Of a stretch of 64,000 nt of DNA, positions 25,875 through 35,283 are shown piece by piece. Under the pieces are notes generated by a model, which was not told the origin of the DNA, ran no database searches, and was given only the letters and a program-made list of their open reading frames with translations. Source of the DNA: Hymenobacter volaticus (GTDB lineage Bacteria; Bacteroidota; Bacteroidia; Cytophagales; Hymenobacteraceae). Within the stretch, counting starts at the first letter, position 1, and every line of letters starts with the position of its first letter. Both the position numbers and the translations under genes were made by a program. The stretch covers positions 3,511,501-3,575,500 of the forward strand of contig NZ_CP095061.1 of assembly GCF_022921055.1 (NCBI RefSeq), read 5' to 3'.

Positions 25875-27740
25875 ATGAGTAAGCTGATAGTTTCCGGCGT
25901 GAACGTACGGCAGGTTTTGAGCATGCTGTTGCTTTTGTGTTGCAGTTGGAACCCAATGGTTTCTGGTGTGGCGGCCCAATCACTGAGCATGCTACGCGCC
26001 GATGGCCCAACCATTTTGGACGCTAACAACCGCCCAGTAGTATTGCGTGGAATAAACGTTGGCGGTTGGCTTCTGCAAGAAAGCTACATCCTTGAAACCG
26101 ACTCGCTTAACTCGCAATGGCGCATACAACAAGCTATGCTGCGCACCATGCCAGAAGCGGCCGTAGAGGACTTTTACCGCCAGTACCGAGCTAACTATAT
26201 CACGAAGGCAGACATTGATTTCATTGCCAAGCAAGGCTTCAACTGCGTGCGCCTACCGTTTCATTACGACTTATTCTTGACAGCTCAGCAGCGCCGAGCC
26301 CGCACCAAGGCCTTGCAAAACCCTAAGAACGTGGAAGGCTACGTGCAAGCTCTTAGCACGTGGTACGACCAAAATCAGCTATTCACTGACCCGAAAGCCC
26401 TCGACGGTTTCCGCATCATCGATGATGTACTGAATTGGTGCGCAGCCAACAAGCTCTACGTCATCTTGGATTTACACGCCGCGCCTGGAGGTCAAGGTGC
26501 CGACCGCAACATCAGCGACTGTCTGGTACCACTAGACCTTTGGAAGCGCCGCGACGCTAAAGGTCGCCTGATTTATCAGGACCTGACCGTGCGTCTGTGG
26601 GAGAAACTATCGGCCCGCTACAAAGCCGATGCGCGCGTGGCCATGTACGACCTCATTAATGAGCCCAATGGCATGACCACTGCCAACGGCCTCACTGGCA
26701 ACAATTCAGAGCTGAACGTGCTCTATAGCCGACTCATAGATGCCGTACGAAAACAAGGTGACCAGCACCTGTTAATGCTGGAAGGCAACGGATACGGCAA
26801 CGAGTACACCAACCTTTCGCCCGACAAGCTACAGAGCAAAGACAAACGTAACCTGGTGTACAATGCGCATCGCTACTGGTGCCCAAACGACTCGCAAACC
26901 GGCGACCCAAATCCACTACAGATCAATCTTATTCATAACCTAGTTGCCTTCCGCGACCAATGGAAAGTGCCCGTGTGGGTGGGCGAAACGGGCGAAAATT
27001 CCAACGAATGGTTTTCGGCGGCCGTGCAGGAACTGAATGCCCGTAACATTGGGTGGTGCCACTGGACCCTAAAACGCGTAGCGGGCCCGACTAGCTTATT
27101 GCGCGTGCCCGCTTACGGCAGCATACTCACGGCAGAGGGCCGCACGGCCTTGCTGCGCAACAGTTTATTTAGCAACTGTACCATTAATAAAGATGTCATA
27201 GCAGCCCTCACGCAGCCGACTGTGGCGCAACCGTTCACTACGCATACGCTACCCGGCACCATTCAGGCTGCGGATTATGACTTGGGCCGCAACGGCACTG
27301 CGTACTTCGATGAATATGCGGCCCGCACCGATTTCACCAAGCATACTCCACACAACCAAGGTCGCGCCTACCGCAACGACGGGGTAGATATCGAAGCAAT
27401 TACGGATGCGGCTTCCAATGGCTTTGCCGTGGGCCATACCACTGCTGGCGAATGGCTTAACTACACCGTAACTATTCCTAAAGCAGGCACTTTTGCTGTA
27501 CAAGCACGTCTCGTAAATACGACAAAGGAACCGACAAAACTTTCTTTAAAGCTAGATAGTAAGGAAGTTGTAACGACCATTACCGCGGCTTCAAGCGACA
27601 CGTGGCAAACTGTGTCGGGTGGAACGGTGACTTTACCCGCCGGAAAGCACATCCTGCAACTGTATGTGGAGCAGCCGGGAGCCGTAATCAGTTGGCTTCA
27701 GTTTACGGTGCCGGGCAAAGCCGCCCAAGGAGGCCAATAG
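25875..27740 (+). CDS. exported GH5 beta-glucanase with CBM6-like module
   Basis: A 621-residue exported glycosidase with signal peptide (MSKLIVSGVNVRQVLSMLLL, cut near VAAQ). The GH5 domain (about 40-440) starts LRGINVGGWLLQESYI, has the acid/base glutamate in YDLINEPNG and the nucleophile glutamate in VWVGETGENS. The overall pattern is closest to exo-beta-1,3-glucanase-like GH5 enzymes. The C-terminal ~140 residues form a CBM6-type module (IQAADYDLGRNGTAYFDEYA to SWLQFTVPG). No T9SS tail is seen, so it is probably periplasmic or outer-surface by another route. It opens the sugar locus and is 39 bp upstream of the DISM receptor, so the two are likely cotranscribed. Confidence 0.9.
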   Translation: MSKLIVSGVNVRQVLSMLLLLCCSWNPMVSGVAAQSLSMLRADGPTILDANNRPVVLRGINVGGWLLQESYILETDSLNSQWRIQQAMLRTMPEAAVEDFYRQYRANYITKADIDFIAKQGFNCVRLPFHYDLFLTAQQRRARTKALQNPKNVEGYVQALSTWYDQNQLFTDPKALDGFRIIDDVLNWCAANKLYVILDLHAAPGGQGADRNISDCLVPLDLWKRRDAKGRLIYQDLTVRLWEKLSARYKADARVAMYDLINEPNGMTTANGLTGNNSELNVLYSRLIDAVRKQGDQHLLMLEGNGYGNEYTNLSPDKLQSKDKRNLVYNAHRYWCPNDSQTGDPNPLQINLIHNLVAFRDQWKVPVWVGETGENSNEWFSAAVQELNARNIGWCHWTLKRVAGPTSLLRVPAYGSILTAEGRTALLRNSLFSNCTINKDVIAALTQPTVAQPFTTHTLPGTIQAADYDLGRNGTAYFDEYAARTDFTKHTPHNQGRAYRNDGVDIEAITDAASNGFAVGHTTAGEWLNYTVTIPKAGTFAVQARLVNTTKEPTKLSLKLDSKEVVTTITAASSDTWQTVSGGTVTLPAGKHILQLYVEQPGAVISWLQFTVPGKAAQGGQ

Positions 27741-27779
27741 TATTTACTAGTGCGGGACTTTCTTTATCTTAGAATTCCC

Positions 27780-29798
27780 ATGCCCTGCCCTATCAATTCC
27801 CCCAAACTTTGCAGCCTGACTTATGTCTGGCGCTGGCTGTGGCTTTCGGCCATAGTTCTTCTTCCTGCCACCTCTAGCATTGGTGCGCCCTTCCTTGGTC
27901 CCGAGCAGCCTCTGCAAGTAGAGGCCACCCGCGCTGAGCTCTTCATTGAGCCTTATAACTATAGTGTATTAGAAGATTCCACTGGGCGTCTAACACTGCA
28001 CGATGTCCAGTTGGCCAAGCATGCAACGCGCTTCGTCCTTGGGTCCCGCACTGCTACCAATATGGAGCATCCGGGTTCAACCTATTGGCTGCGCCTTAAT
28101 GTATTAGCTATCGGCCCGCAGCCGCAGCACTGGTACCTGGAACTGTTCGACTCTCACCTCAACAACATCATTTTCTACCCCGATGCTAGCAGTGAGCGGG
28201 GTGAGGTGCATACCGGCGCCGATTGGCCGTTCACGTCGAGACCGTATAGCTACAAAAACTACTTGATGCGTCTGCCGCTCAGCTCAAACCAAGTGCAGAC
28301 GTACTACTTACGGCTTCAGTCTGGTAGTAAGACTAGTTTTTTGTCCCGATTACGCACCGAGCAGGGTATTACCGAGCACTTCCAGACCGAATATGGGTTG
28401 TTGGGTGGCTTCTATGGCATCCTGCTGATTATGGTGGTGTACAACTTCTGCCTGTTCTTTTTCACTGGCGAGCAAACGTATTTGCGCTACGTGGGATACG
28501 TGCTGAGTTGCAGCCTCGTGTTTTTGTCAGAAGACGGATTAGGATTTCAGTATTTGTGGCCTAAGTATCCGTGGCTCAACAAAGTGGTGGAGGTAGGTTC
28601 GCCGCCACTGCTGCTGCTGACATTCGGCTATTATGCGCGCCAGTTTTTGGACACGGCGCAGCGCCTGCCGCAGTATGACCGTTGGTTGCGGACTGTAATT
28701 TTGCTTACCGTAGTGGTATTGATGCTTGATGCTCTGTGGTGGAAATCAGACATAGGTATTTGGTTATACACATTGCCGTACGGTATGCTGTTTTACGCGG
28801 CCCTGCGAGTATGGCAACGTGGGTTCCAGCCGGCACGCTTCATTCTGCTTTCTCACTCCTTAGTAGCCGTTAGCGTGCTATTTCTGCTATTGCGGAAGCT
28901 CGGAATCAATACGTTCACAAATACCTACACGGTGTATAGCATGAATGCGGCCTTCGTGCTGGAAGTGGTGGTACTTTCCTATGCGTTAGGCAGCAAAATC
29001 AAAACGATTCAGGAATCAACGTTGCGGGCGCAACACCGTTTGGTGAAGCAGTTGCGCAAAAAACAACACGTGCAGGAACAACTTGTCGAACAGCTTCGCC
29101 AGAACGAGGAGTTGAAAGATCAGTTGAACTCCGAGTTGGAAAAATTGGTGGCGCAGCGCACGCAGGAGCTGCAGCAGCAAGGCGAAACTATTGCGGCCCA
29201 AAATCGGGAACTGTTGCAAGCCAATGGGCTGCTAGCACTGCAGTCAGCGGCCATCGAAAAGCTGAATACTGATTTGCAGTTGGATTTGCAAAAGGCCCAA
29301 ACAGCCAGGGTACTTTCGCAGGAAGTGGACTTCGGCGAGTTCAGTCAGATCTACCCCGACAAGGATGCCTGCTTGACCTACCTTGCTGACTTGAAATGGG
29401 CGCACGGCTACCACTGCCGCAAGTGTGGCCACGACAACTACTGCGAAGGACGAGAGCCTCATTCGCGCCGTTGTACCCGCTGCCGTTACGTGGAATCGGC
29501 TACTGCTTACACACTGTTGCAGAAGTGTAAGTTCTCTATCGTCAAGGCATTTTATGCGGTGTTTTTGTTGCATACGCACAAAGGCAACTATTCAGCTCAA
29601 GAGCTTTCACGGGTACTGGATTTGCGCCGGGCTACGTGTTGGAGCTTCAGCCAGAAGGTAGGTGATGCTATTCGCCGGCAGGTTGCTGAACATCCAGAAG
29701 ATGAAAGCTGGACCCGTTTGCTACTAGATGACTCCGGCAACGAAAGCGATGAGAGCAGCGACGAAACAGCCACCTTGGCAACCGGAACTTCACACTAG
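27780..29798 (+). CDS. 7TMR-DISM receptor fused to IS1595-type transposase zinc ribbon and HTH
   Basis: A 672-residue membrane protein (ATG at 27780; one ATG 30 bases upstream). In order: signal peptide, extracytoplasmic 7TMR-DISM sensor domain (about 45-190, FIEPYNYSVLEDSTG, YWLRLNV), seven-helix 7TMR-DISM membrane domain (about 200-400), long Gln/Glu coiled coil (about 410-515), then a zinc ribbon with two CxxC pairs (Cys546/549 in CRKCGHDNY, Cys565/568 in CTRCRY) and a helical region LQKCKFSIVKAFYAVFLLHT to RATCWSFSQKVGDAIRR. The last two parts match the N-terminal DNA-binding half of IS1595/ISXO2 transposases, with no DDE nuclease. The tail is acidic (DDSGNESDESSDE). DISM domains bind carbohydrates or other ligands, so I infer a membrane-bound sensor that touches DNA and controls the adjacent SusC/SusD genes. 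The function is inference; the domains are plain. Confidence 0.88.
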   Translation: MPCPINSPKLCSLTYVWRWLWLSAIVLLPATSSIGAPFLGPEQPLQVEATRAELFIEPYNYSVLEDSTGRLTLHDVQLAKHATRFVLGSRTATNMEHPGSTYWLRLNVLAIGPQPQHWYLELFDSHLNNIIFYPDASSERGEVHTGADWPFTSRPYSYKNYLMRLPLSSNQVQTYYLRLQSGSKTSFLSRLRTEQGITEHFQTEYGLLGGFYGILLIMVVYNFCLFFFTGEQTYLRYVGYVLSCSLVFLSEDGLGFQYLWPKYPWLNKVVEVGSPPLLLLTFGYYARQFLDTAQRLPQYDRWLRTVILLTVVVLMLDALWWKSDIGIWLYTLPYGMLFYAALRVWQRGFQPARFILLSHSLVAVSVLFLLLRKLGINTFTNTYTVYSMNAAFVLEVVVLSYALGSKIKTIQESTLRAQHRLVKQLRKKQHVQEQLVEQLRQNEELKDQLNSELEKLVAQRTQELQQQGETIAAQNRELLQANGLLALQSAAIEKLNTDLQLDLQKAQTARVLSQEVDFGEFSQIYPDKDACLTYLADLKWAHGYHCRKCGHDNYCEGREPHSRRCTRCRYVESATAYTLLQKCKFSIVKAFYAVFLLHTHKGNYSAQELSRVLDLRRATCWSFSQKVGDAIRRQVAEHPEDESWTRLLLDDSGNESDESSDETATLATGTSH

Positions 29799-30488
29799 CA
29801 GAGCGGCTAATCCTATCGAGTTAAGAACTCGAAAAAAAGTGGACAAAATCTTCATTTTTTTACTTGTTTTTTACCCGTCAGTTATCTCTCACCCAGATGT
29901 GACATTCAAGAGCAATTGACGTAGAAAGCGCCTGTAAAGTGGGTGACGTAAGCGTACAAAGTTTTTTGCTACGTAAGCGAAAACGCCCTTTGCAAACGTT
30001 TGGGGCGGGGTTTCCGCTTGATTTTTAAAAATAAGGTCGGGTATATTTGGGCATCCTATCGCTCTTATGTTCTGCCCCACCTATTCCTCCTCTAGCTGTG
30101 TTGTGAGTAAGCACTCACCCCAGTTACACCCATTCTACGTTTTGCTCTTATCTCGCTTGATTGCACAAAGCAAACAAGTCCCGGTTTCTACTGGCTCACC
30201 TAGCACGTTCACCAGCCTAGGATTTGCTTTGTGTAGCAACCGCCTTGCACTCCCAGTTGCTACTGTTTTTCAGCAGTACTCGAACTGCGAGAAAGTACTC
30301 CCCCTTTTTCCTTTCTGAGCTACACCTGACTGATGCGTGGCTGCATTGGCCCGGAGGCTTGCTGTCCTGGCAGCCTGGTAAGGGTATGCTCGTTGCGCTC
30401 TATCTGATTTAATTCTTTTTACGGCTGGCTTTTGCTTTCAGCGGGGAAAGCTAGCGCTATTCAATTCCCACACTTTTCTCCATCACAT
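29799..30488 (+). promoter_or_regulatory. regulatory region and long leader upstream of susC-like gene
   Basis: About 690 bp without a convincing gene. It holds two copies of ACGTAAGCG (29946-29954 and 29971-29979, 25 bp apart), then a promoter match: TTGA at 30018-30021, 20-nt spacer, TATATTTG at 30042-30049. Transcription from there would give a leader of roughly 430 nt before the SusC start at 30489, unusually long. No known riboswitch fold was recognised. Confidence 0.5.
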
Positions 30489-33400
30489 ATGAATCGTACT
30501 CAATACTCGTATTTGGGATTACGGCGCGCAGTACCATTGGCAGCCTGCGGGCTGTTAACGCTATCCGCATCTTTTGCGGAAGCGCGAAACGCCGCTTCCG
30601 TCTCACCTCTCACCACTGTGGCTGACGTTCCGGTGTCGGGCCGCGTAACGGGAGAAAACGGCGACCCTTTGCCAGGGGTTACTATCATCGTGAAAGGCAC
30701 CACACAGGGTATAACCACCAACGCTGATGGTGGCTTCGCGCTCAACGCCCCAGAAGGTTCTACGTTGATATTCAGTTACGTAGGTTTCAGCCGCAAAGAA
30801 GTAACGATTTCGGGCGCTACTACCAGCTTGAATGTTAGTCTGATAGAAGACACCCGAGCCCTGAGCGAGGTAGTAGTAGTAGGCTATGGTACGCAGGAAA
30901 GGGGCAGCGTAACAGGAGCTATTTCATCTGTTGGCTCCGCTGATATCGTGCGGCAGCCGGTACCTGATGCAACGCAGGCTATTCAAGGCAAGGTTTCGGG
31001 CGTAACTATCACCTCAAATGGGGGCGCTCCTGGCGGGGCAGCGGGCACTTCGGTGCGTGTGCGTGGCATTACCTCAGCAGGCTTCAACTCGCCCTTGTAT
31101 GTAGTCGATGGTTTCCCACTGCCGGCTGCTACAGATGGCAACGGCAACGCTACCAACACCGAGCTTACCAACATCAGTCCGAATGACATCGAGACAATTG
31201 ACGTTCTGAAAGATGCTTCAGCCACAGCTATTTACGGGGTACGGGCTGCAAACGGGGTAATTATTATTACCACTAAGCGGGGTAAAGCTGGTCGGACATC
31301 AATCAATTTTGATGCCTACCGGGGCGTGCAAACCGTGGCTCGTAGACTAGACCTGCTCAATGCTGAAGAGTACGCGACTATTAACAATGAAGCCCGTATT
31401 GCGGCCGGACAGCCCATTGCGCTCGAGAAGCTGCGCAATCCTTCTGCACTAGGCGAGGGCACCGATTGGCAGGACCTACTATTCCGCCGAGCCAAGATTC
31501 AGAACTATTCACTTTCTGCAACTGGCGGTAGCGAGAAAGCACAATATGCCCTTTCAGGCACTTACTACCAGCAAGACGGCATTCTCCTCGGTTCTCAATT
31601 CGAACGCTTTACTCTGCGCGCTAATGGCGATGTTCGATTGGGTCGGATTTTTAAAGTAGGTAACAGCATCGCGCTTACTCACTTGAGCGACCGGCAGGTT
31701 CCGACTAATAACGGCGAGTACGGTACGGTGCAACAATTGCTTCGGATGCCGCCTACAGTGCAACCCTACCGGCCCGATGGCTTTTACTATCAGCCCAATA
31801 ACGATGCAGATAACTTTACCGAGGAAAACCCACTTGCTACTGCTCAGCGCGTCGACCAAAAATACACTCGCAACCGAGCCCTCACAACGTTCTACGCCGA
31901 ATTAGAGCCCCTCAAAGGGTTACGCTTCCGCACCAATGTTGGGGCTGACTTCATCTTTGACAATAATAACGCTTTCGCACCCAAGGCACCAGAACTAGAG
32001 GGGTACACTACCCGTCCTACGTACCTGATTGCCAATGCATCGGCTTCGTCGAGCTATGCGCCAACGTACTTGATCGAAAACACAGCGAGCTACGACCATC
32101 TTTTCGACGAAAAGCACCAAGTAACGCTATTGCTTGGTCAGTCAGCTCAGCAGTTCAATTTCAGCAACGTCGTAGCTTCTCGGTCAAATTATACCCGCAA
32201 TGACCTTCGGACCATCAACTCGGGTCCTATTAACACACTGCTAGCCAACGGAGGTACTATCGATACGCCTCGGCGCTTGGCCAGCTACTTTAGCCGTGTT
32301 AACTACGAATTTGCGGGCAAGTATATCTTCCAAGCCACGGCCCGCTACGACGGTTCATCTCGTTTTCAATCAGGTGAGAAATTTGGCTTCTTCCCTGGTG
32401 TATCGGCTGGCTGGCGCATCTCAGAAGAAGATTTCCTCAAAGGCAACAGCGTAGTAAGCAACCTCAAAGTGCGGGCTGGCTACGGGCAGGTTGGTAACGA
32501 GCTCAACGCTGGCCGTTATGCTTACCTGTACTCCGTTAACTTCGGTATCACTTATCCGCTTGGTGACGGTACCCTTCAGCCGGGTGGCGCGCCAACTCGA
32601 TTGGCTAACCCCAACCTCCGTTGGGAGAAAAACGAGCAGACGAACATTGGTATTGATGCTGGATTCCTCGAAAATCGCTTCGAAGCTAGCCTTGACCTTT
32701 ATAGCCGCAACTCGCCTAACCTGATTGCCGGCGTGCCACCTTCCCTGGTATCGGGTACGTACGAATCTGTGGCTACTAACGCTGCTAGTGCTTACAACCG
32801 CGGCTTAGACTTCTCGATTACCTCCCACAACTTTACAGGAGCCAATCAATCACTGGACTGGTCGACGACGCTGAACTTGTCGGCATATAAGACCCGTTTG
32901 GTATCTCTTGGCGCTGGCATTCCTTACAACGGACAAGGTTCTTTGAGCGGCACTATTGTGCGTTATGATGAAGGCTACGCCTTCGGCTCCTTCTATGGCC
33001 TCATTGCCGACGGCTTGATTCAGACGCAGGAAGAACTGACGACTTTGAATACCGGAGCAAACGTGAACAACCCAAAGAACGACTTGTATTATCAGCGGCA
33101 AGCAACAGCCCCTGGCGACATCAAGTTCCGCGACCTGAACGGTGATGGTACTATTACCGACGCCGACCGCACATTCATTGGCAATCCGAACCCCAACTTC
33201 ACCTTCGGCATCACCAATACCCTGAGCTATAAAAACTTTGATTTAAGTTTCTTCATTCAGGGCGTACAGGGGAATGATGTGTATAACCTCAACCGCTATA
33301 TCACGGAGAATGCTCTCTATGGTACTACCAACGGCACTACTCGCATCCTGAACCGCTGGACTGGCCCCGGTACCAGCAACGATGTACCCCGTGCCATTGT

Positions 33401-33674
33401 GGGTGACCCCAACGGTAACCTACGGGTATCAACTCACTACATTGAAGATGGCTCCTATGTGCGCCTCAAGAACCTAACGTTTGGCTACACGTTGCCACGC
33501 ACCCTGATGAGTCGCATTTCAGCTAATCAGGTGCGGGTGTACTTCACGGCCCAAAACCTACTGACGCTGACCAAATACACCGGTTATGACCCAGAAGTAA
33601 GTGCTAGCGGCGTCGACCAGGGCATTTATCCGCAGGCGCGTGTATTCATGGGCGGCATCAACATTGGGTTCTAA
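30489..33674 (+). CDS. SusC/RagA-type TonB-dependent outer-membrane transporter
   Basis: A 1061-residue outer-membrane importer starting at the ATG at 30489. After the signal peptide comes a CarboxypepD_reg-like domain (VSGRVTGENGDPLPGVTIIV), then the SusC plug with the TonB-proximal VVVGYGTQERGSVTGAISSV, the RVRGITSAGFNSPLYVVDGF element and the IDVLKDASATAIYGVRAANG signature, then a 22-strand barrel ending YPQARVFMGGINIGF. It imports oligosaccharides delivered by its SusD partner, powered by TonB-ExbBD. It lacks an N-terminal secretin/STN signalling domain, so control through an anti-sigma factor is unlikely. It is followed by susD with 26 bp between them. Substrate inferred from the linked GH16, GH5 and GH30 enzymes: beta-glucan oligosaccharides. 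Confidence 0.97.
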   Translation: MNRTQYSYLGLRRAVPLAACGLLTLSASFAEARNAASVSPLTTVADVPVSGRVTGENGDPLPGVTIIVKGTTQGITTNADGGFALNAPEGSTLIFSYVGFSRKEVTISGATTSLNVSLIEDTRALSEVVVVGYGTQERGSVTGAISSVGSADIVRQPVPDATQAIQGKVSGVTITSNGGAPGGAAGTSVRVRGITSAGFNSPLYVVDGFPLPAATDGNGNATNTELTNISPNDIETIDVLKDASATAIYGVRAANGVIIITTKRGKAGRTSINFDAYRGVQTVARRLDLLNAEEYATINNEARIAAGQPIALEKLRNPSALGEGTDWQDLLFRRAKIQNYSLSATGGSEKAQYALSGTYYQQDGILLGSQFERFTLRANGDVRLGRIFKVGNSIALTHLSDRQVPTNNGEYGTVQQLLRMPPTVQPYRPDGFYYQPNNDADNFTEENPLATAQRVDQKYTRNRALTTFYAELEPLKGLRFRTNVGADFIFDNNNAFAPKAPELEGYTTRPTYLIANASASSSYAPTYLIENTASYDHLFDEKHQVTLLLGQSAQQFNFSNVVASRSNYTRNDLRTINSGPINTLLANGGTIDTPRRLASYFSRVNYEFAGKYIFQATARYDGSSRFQSGEKFGFFPGVSAGWRISEEDFLKGNSVVSNLKVRAGYGQVGNELNAGRYAYLYSVNFGITYPLGDGTLQPGGAPTRLANPNLRWEKNEQTNIGIDAGFLENRFEASLDLYSRNSPNLIAGVPPSLVSGTYESVATNAASAYNRGLDFSITSHNFTGANQSLDWSTTLNLSAYKTRLVSLGAGIPYNGQGSLSGTIVRYDEGYAFGSFYGLIADGLIQTQEELTTLNTGANVNNPKNDLYYQRQATAPGDIKFRDLNGDGTITDADRTFIGNPNPNFTFGITNTLSYKNFDLSFFIQGVQGNDVYNLNRYITENALYGTTNGTTRILNRWTGPGTSNDVPRAIVGDPNGNLRVSTHYIEDGSYVRLKNLTFGYTLPRTLMSRISANQVRVYFTAQNLLTLTKYTGYDPEVSASGVDQGIYPQARVFMGGINIGF

Positions 33675-33700
33675 TCTTTATAATTCACATCCACTTAGTC

Positions 33701-35251
33701 ATGACTATCTCTAAATTCACCTGTAGCACCGCCTTCCTCTTAACATTGGGGTTGCTGACAGGTTGCTCCGAAGATTTTCTAGAAGAAGCGCCTGCTGACC
33801 AAATAACGGACGCTAACTTCTACCAGACGGAAACCGACGCTGTTCAGGCTACTACGGCTATCTACGGCGAACTCAACAAAGAAGGCCAGTACAATATGGC
33901 CATGTGGGCCTTTGATATGTGGGCTGATATTTCTAGCACTGGCGCCGACGACGGCAACGATGGCAAGGAGTACAAGCAGCTTGAGGCTTTTAGCATCCCA
34001 ACCACAAACGATGTAGCCAACCGTCTTTGGGGTGGCTCGTTCGTGGGCATTCAGCGAGCCAACATCGTCATCCAGAAGGTTCCAGGCATTCAGAACATCG
34101 ATCCCACTGTTCAGAAACGTTGCATAGGCGAAGCGCAATTTTTACGGGCCAAATACTACTTCGATTTAGTACGAGCTTACGGCGATGTACCCTTGTTTAC
34201 AGCGCCGCCCACTAGCCCGGCAGCCGTTAATATTCCGCGTACCCCAGTTGCGGAAGTGTACAAGCAGATCGAGCAGGATTTAATTGATGCCTTTGGCAAC
34301 CTGCAACCCGCCTACACCGCAAATGCCGATCTAGGTCGGGCTACCAAGTGGGCCGCAGCCGGCCTTCTAGCCAAAGTCTATATCACCGAAGGCAAGAAAA
34401 CCGAAGCCGCCCAATGGGCACGTGAGGTGATCAATAACTCGGGCAAGACCATGTGGGCTAATTACGCTGACAACTTCAAGGTTGAGAACGAAAACAGAAA
34501 CGATAAAGAGTCTTTGTTTGAAGTCCAGTTCGTGAACGGCCGCAATCCCGCCGATAACCCATACATTCGGAACACGGTCGGCTCAGCCATGAACGAGTTC
34601 TTCGGACCTCGTGGTGCCAACCAGACGCCTGGTAGCGGTTACGGCTTCAACATCCCGGACCCTGACTTTGTGGATGGTTACGAGGCCGGCGATACACGCA
34701 AAGCGGCGACCATCTTCGTGCCCGGCGATGTATTCCCAGACGGCGCCAAGCAGTCGGCAAAAGCCACCGGTTCCAAACTGGGATACAACGTCAAGAAGTG
34801 GTTTGTTGGCAAGGTGAACACCCAAATTTGGGATTCGGGCCTGAACGTGCCCACAATGCGTCTGGCTGAGGTATACCTGATTTTAGCAGAAGCAGTAGGC
34901 CCAACGGCAGAAGGACGAGAGGCAATTAACAAGGTGCGCCGTCGCTCTTTTGGGCTCCCTATCAACACGGCGTCTGCTGCTCGCGACCTGACGACGACTA
35001 ACCCTACCGAATTTACGGAAGCAGTGTTTCGGGAGCGCAAGTACGAGTTAGCTTTTGAGTTTGACCGCTGGTTTGACCTTAAGCGCCGCGGCAATGCCTA
35101 CACCATTCAGCGCATGACAGAACAGGCCGCATTGCTGAAAGGCTACGAATCCAGTCCGCACGGCATTCCTACGGAAAATAATTTGCTGTTGCCCATTCCG
35201 CAATCGGAAATCGATGCCAACCCAGGGCTGGTTCAGAATCCAGGCTACTAA
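33701..35251 (+). CDS. SusD/RagB-type surface glycan-binding lipoprotein
   Basis: A 516-residue SusD homologue. The lipoprotein signal ends LLTGCSEDFLEEAPADQITD, with the lipobox cysteine near residue 23 and the typical LE-P-D-TD-NF opening of the mature protein. The N-terminal TPR-like helices include QFLRAKYYFDLVRAYGDVPL, a hallmark of the family, and the C-terminal part has AVFRERKYELAFEFDRWFDL and LLPIPQSEIDANPGLVQNPGY. It caps the SusC barrel and captures glycan at the cell surface. It is cotranscribed with SusC upstream and the PKD lipoprotein downstream. Confidence 0.97.
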   Translation: MTISKFTCSTAFLLTLGLLTGCSEDFLEEAPADQITDANFYQTETDAVQATTAIYGELNKEGQYNMAMWAFDMWADISSTGADDGNDGKEYKQLEAFSIPTTNDVANRLWGGSFVGIQRANIVIQKVPGIQNIDPTVQKRCIGEAQFLRAKYYFDLVRAYGDVPLFTAPPTSPAAVNIPRTPVAEVYKQIEQDLIDAFGNLQPAYTANADLGRATKWAAAGLLAKVYITEGKKTEAAQWAREVINNSGKTMWANYADNFKVENENRNDKESLFEVQFVNGRNPADNPYIRNTVGSAMNEFFGPRGANQTPGSGYGFNIPDPDFVDGYEAGDTRKAATIFVPGDVFPDGAKQSAKATGSKLGYNVKKWFVGKVNTQIWDSGLNVPTMRLAEVYLILAEAVGPTAEGREAINKVRRRSFGLPINTASAARDLTTTNPTEFTEAVFRERKYELAFEFDRWFDLKRRGNAYTIQRMTEQAALLKGYESSPHGIPTENNLLLPIPQSEIDANPGLVQNPGY

Positions 35252-35283
35252 CGGCTTTGTGCAACGACTTCAACCTGACATTT

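Noticed and set aside
29725..29790. DSGNES tail read as a eukaryotic phosphodegron
   Set aside because: The DSGxxS pattern belongs to a eukaryotic ubiquitin system; in a bacterium the match is coincidental. Only the similarity to the tail at 37.7 kb is kept.
27780..29798. Insertion of an IS1595 element into a receptor gene
   Set aside because: There is no DDE domain, no terminal inverted repeats and no target duplication; the frame is continuous through a coiled coil into the zinc ribbon, so a stable fusion fits better.
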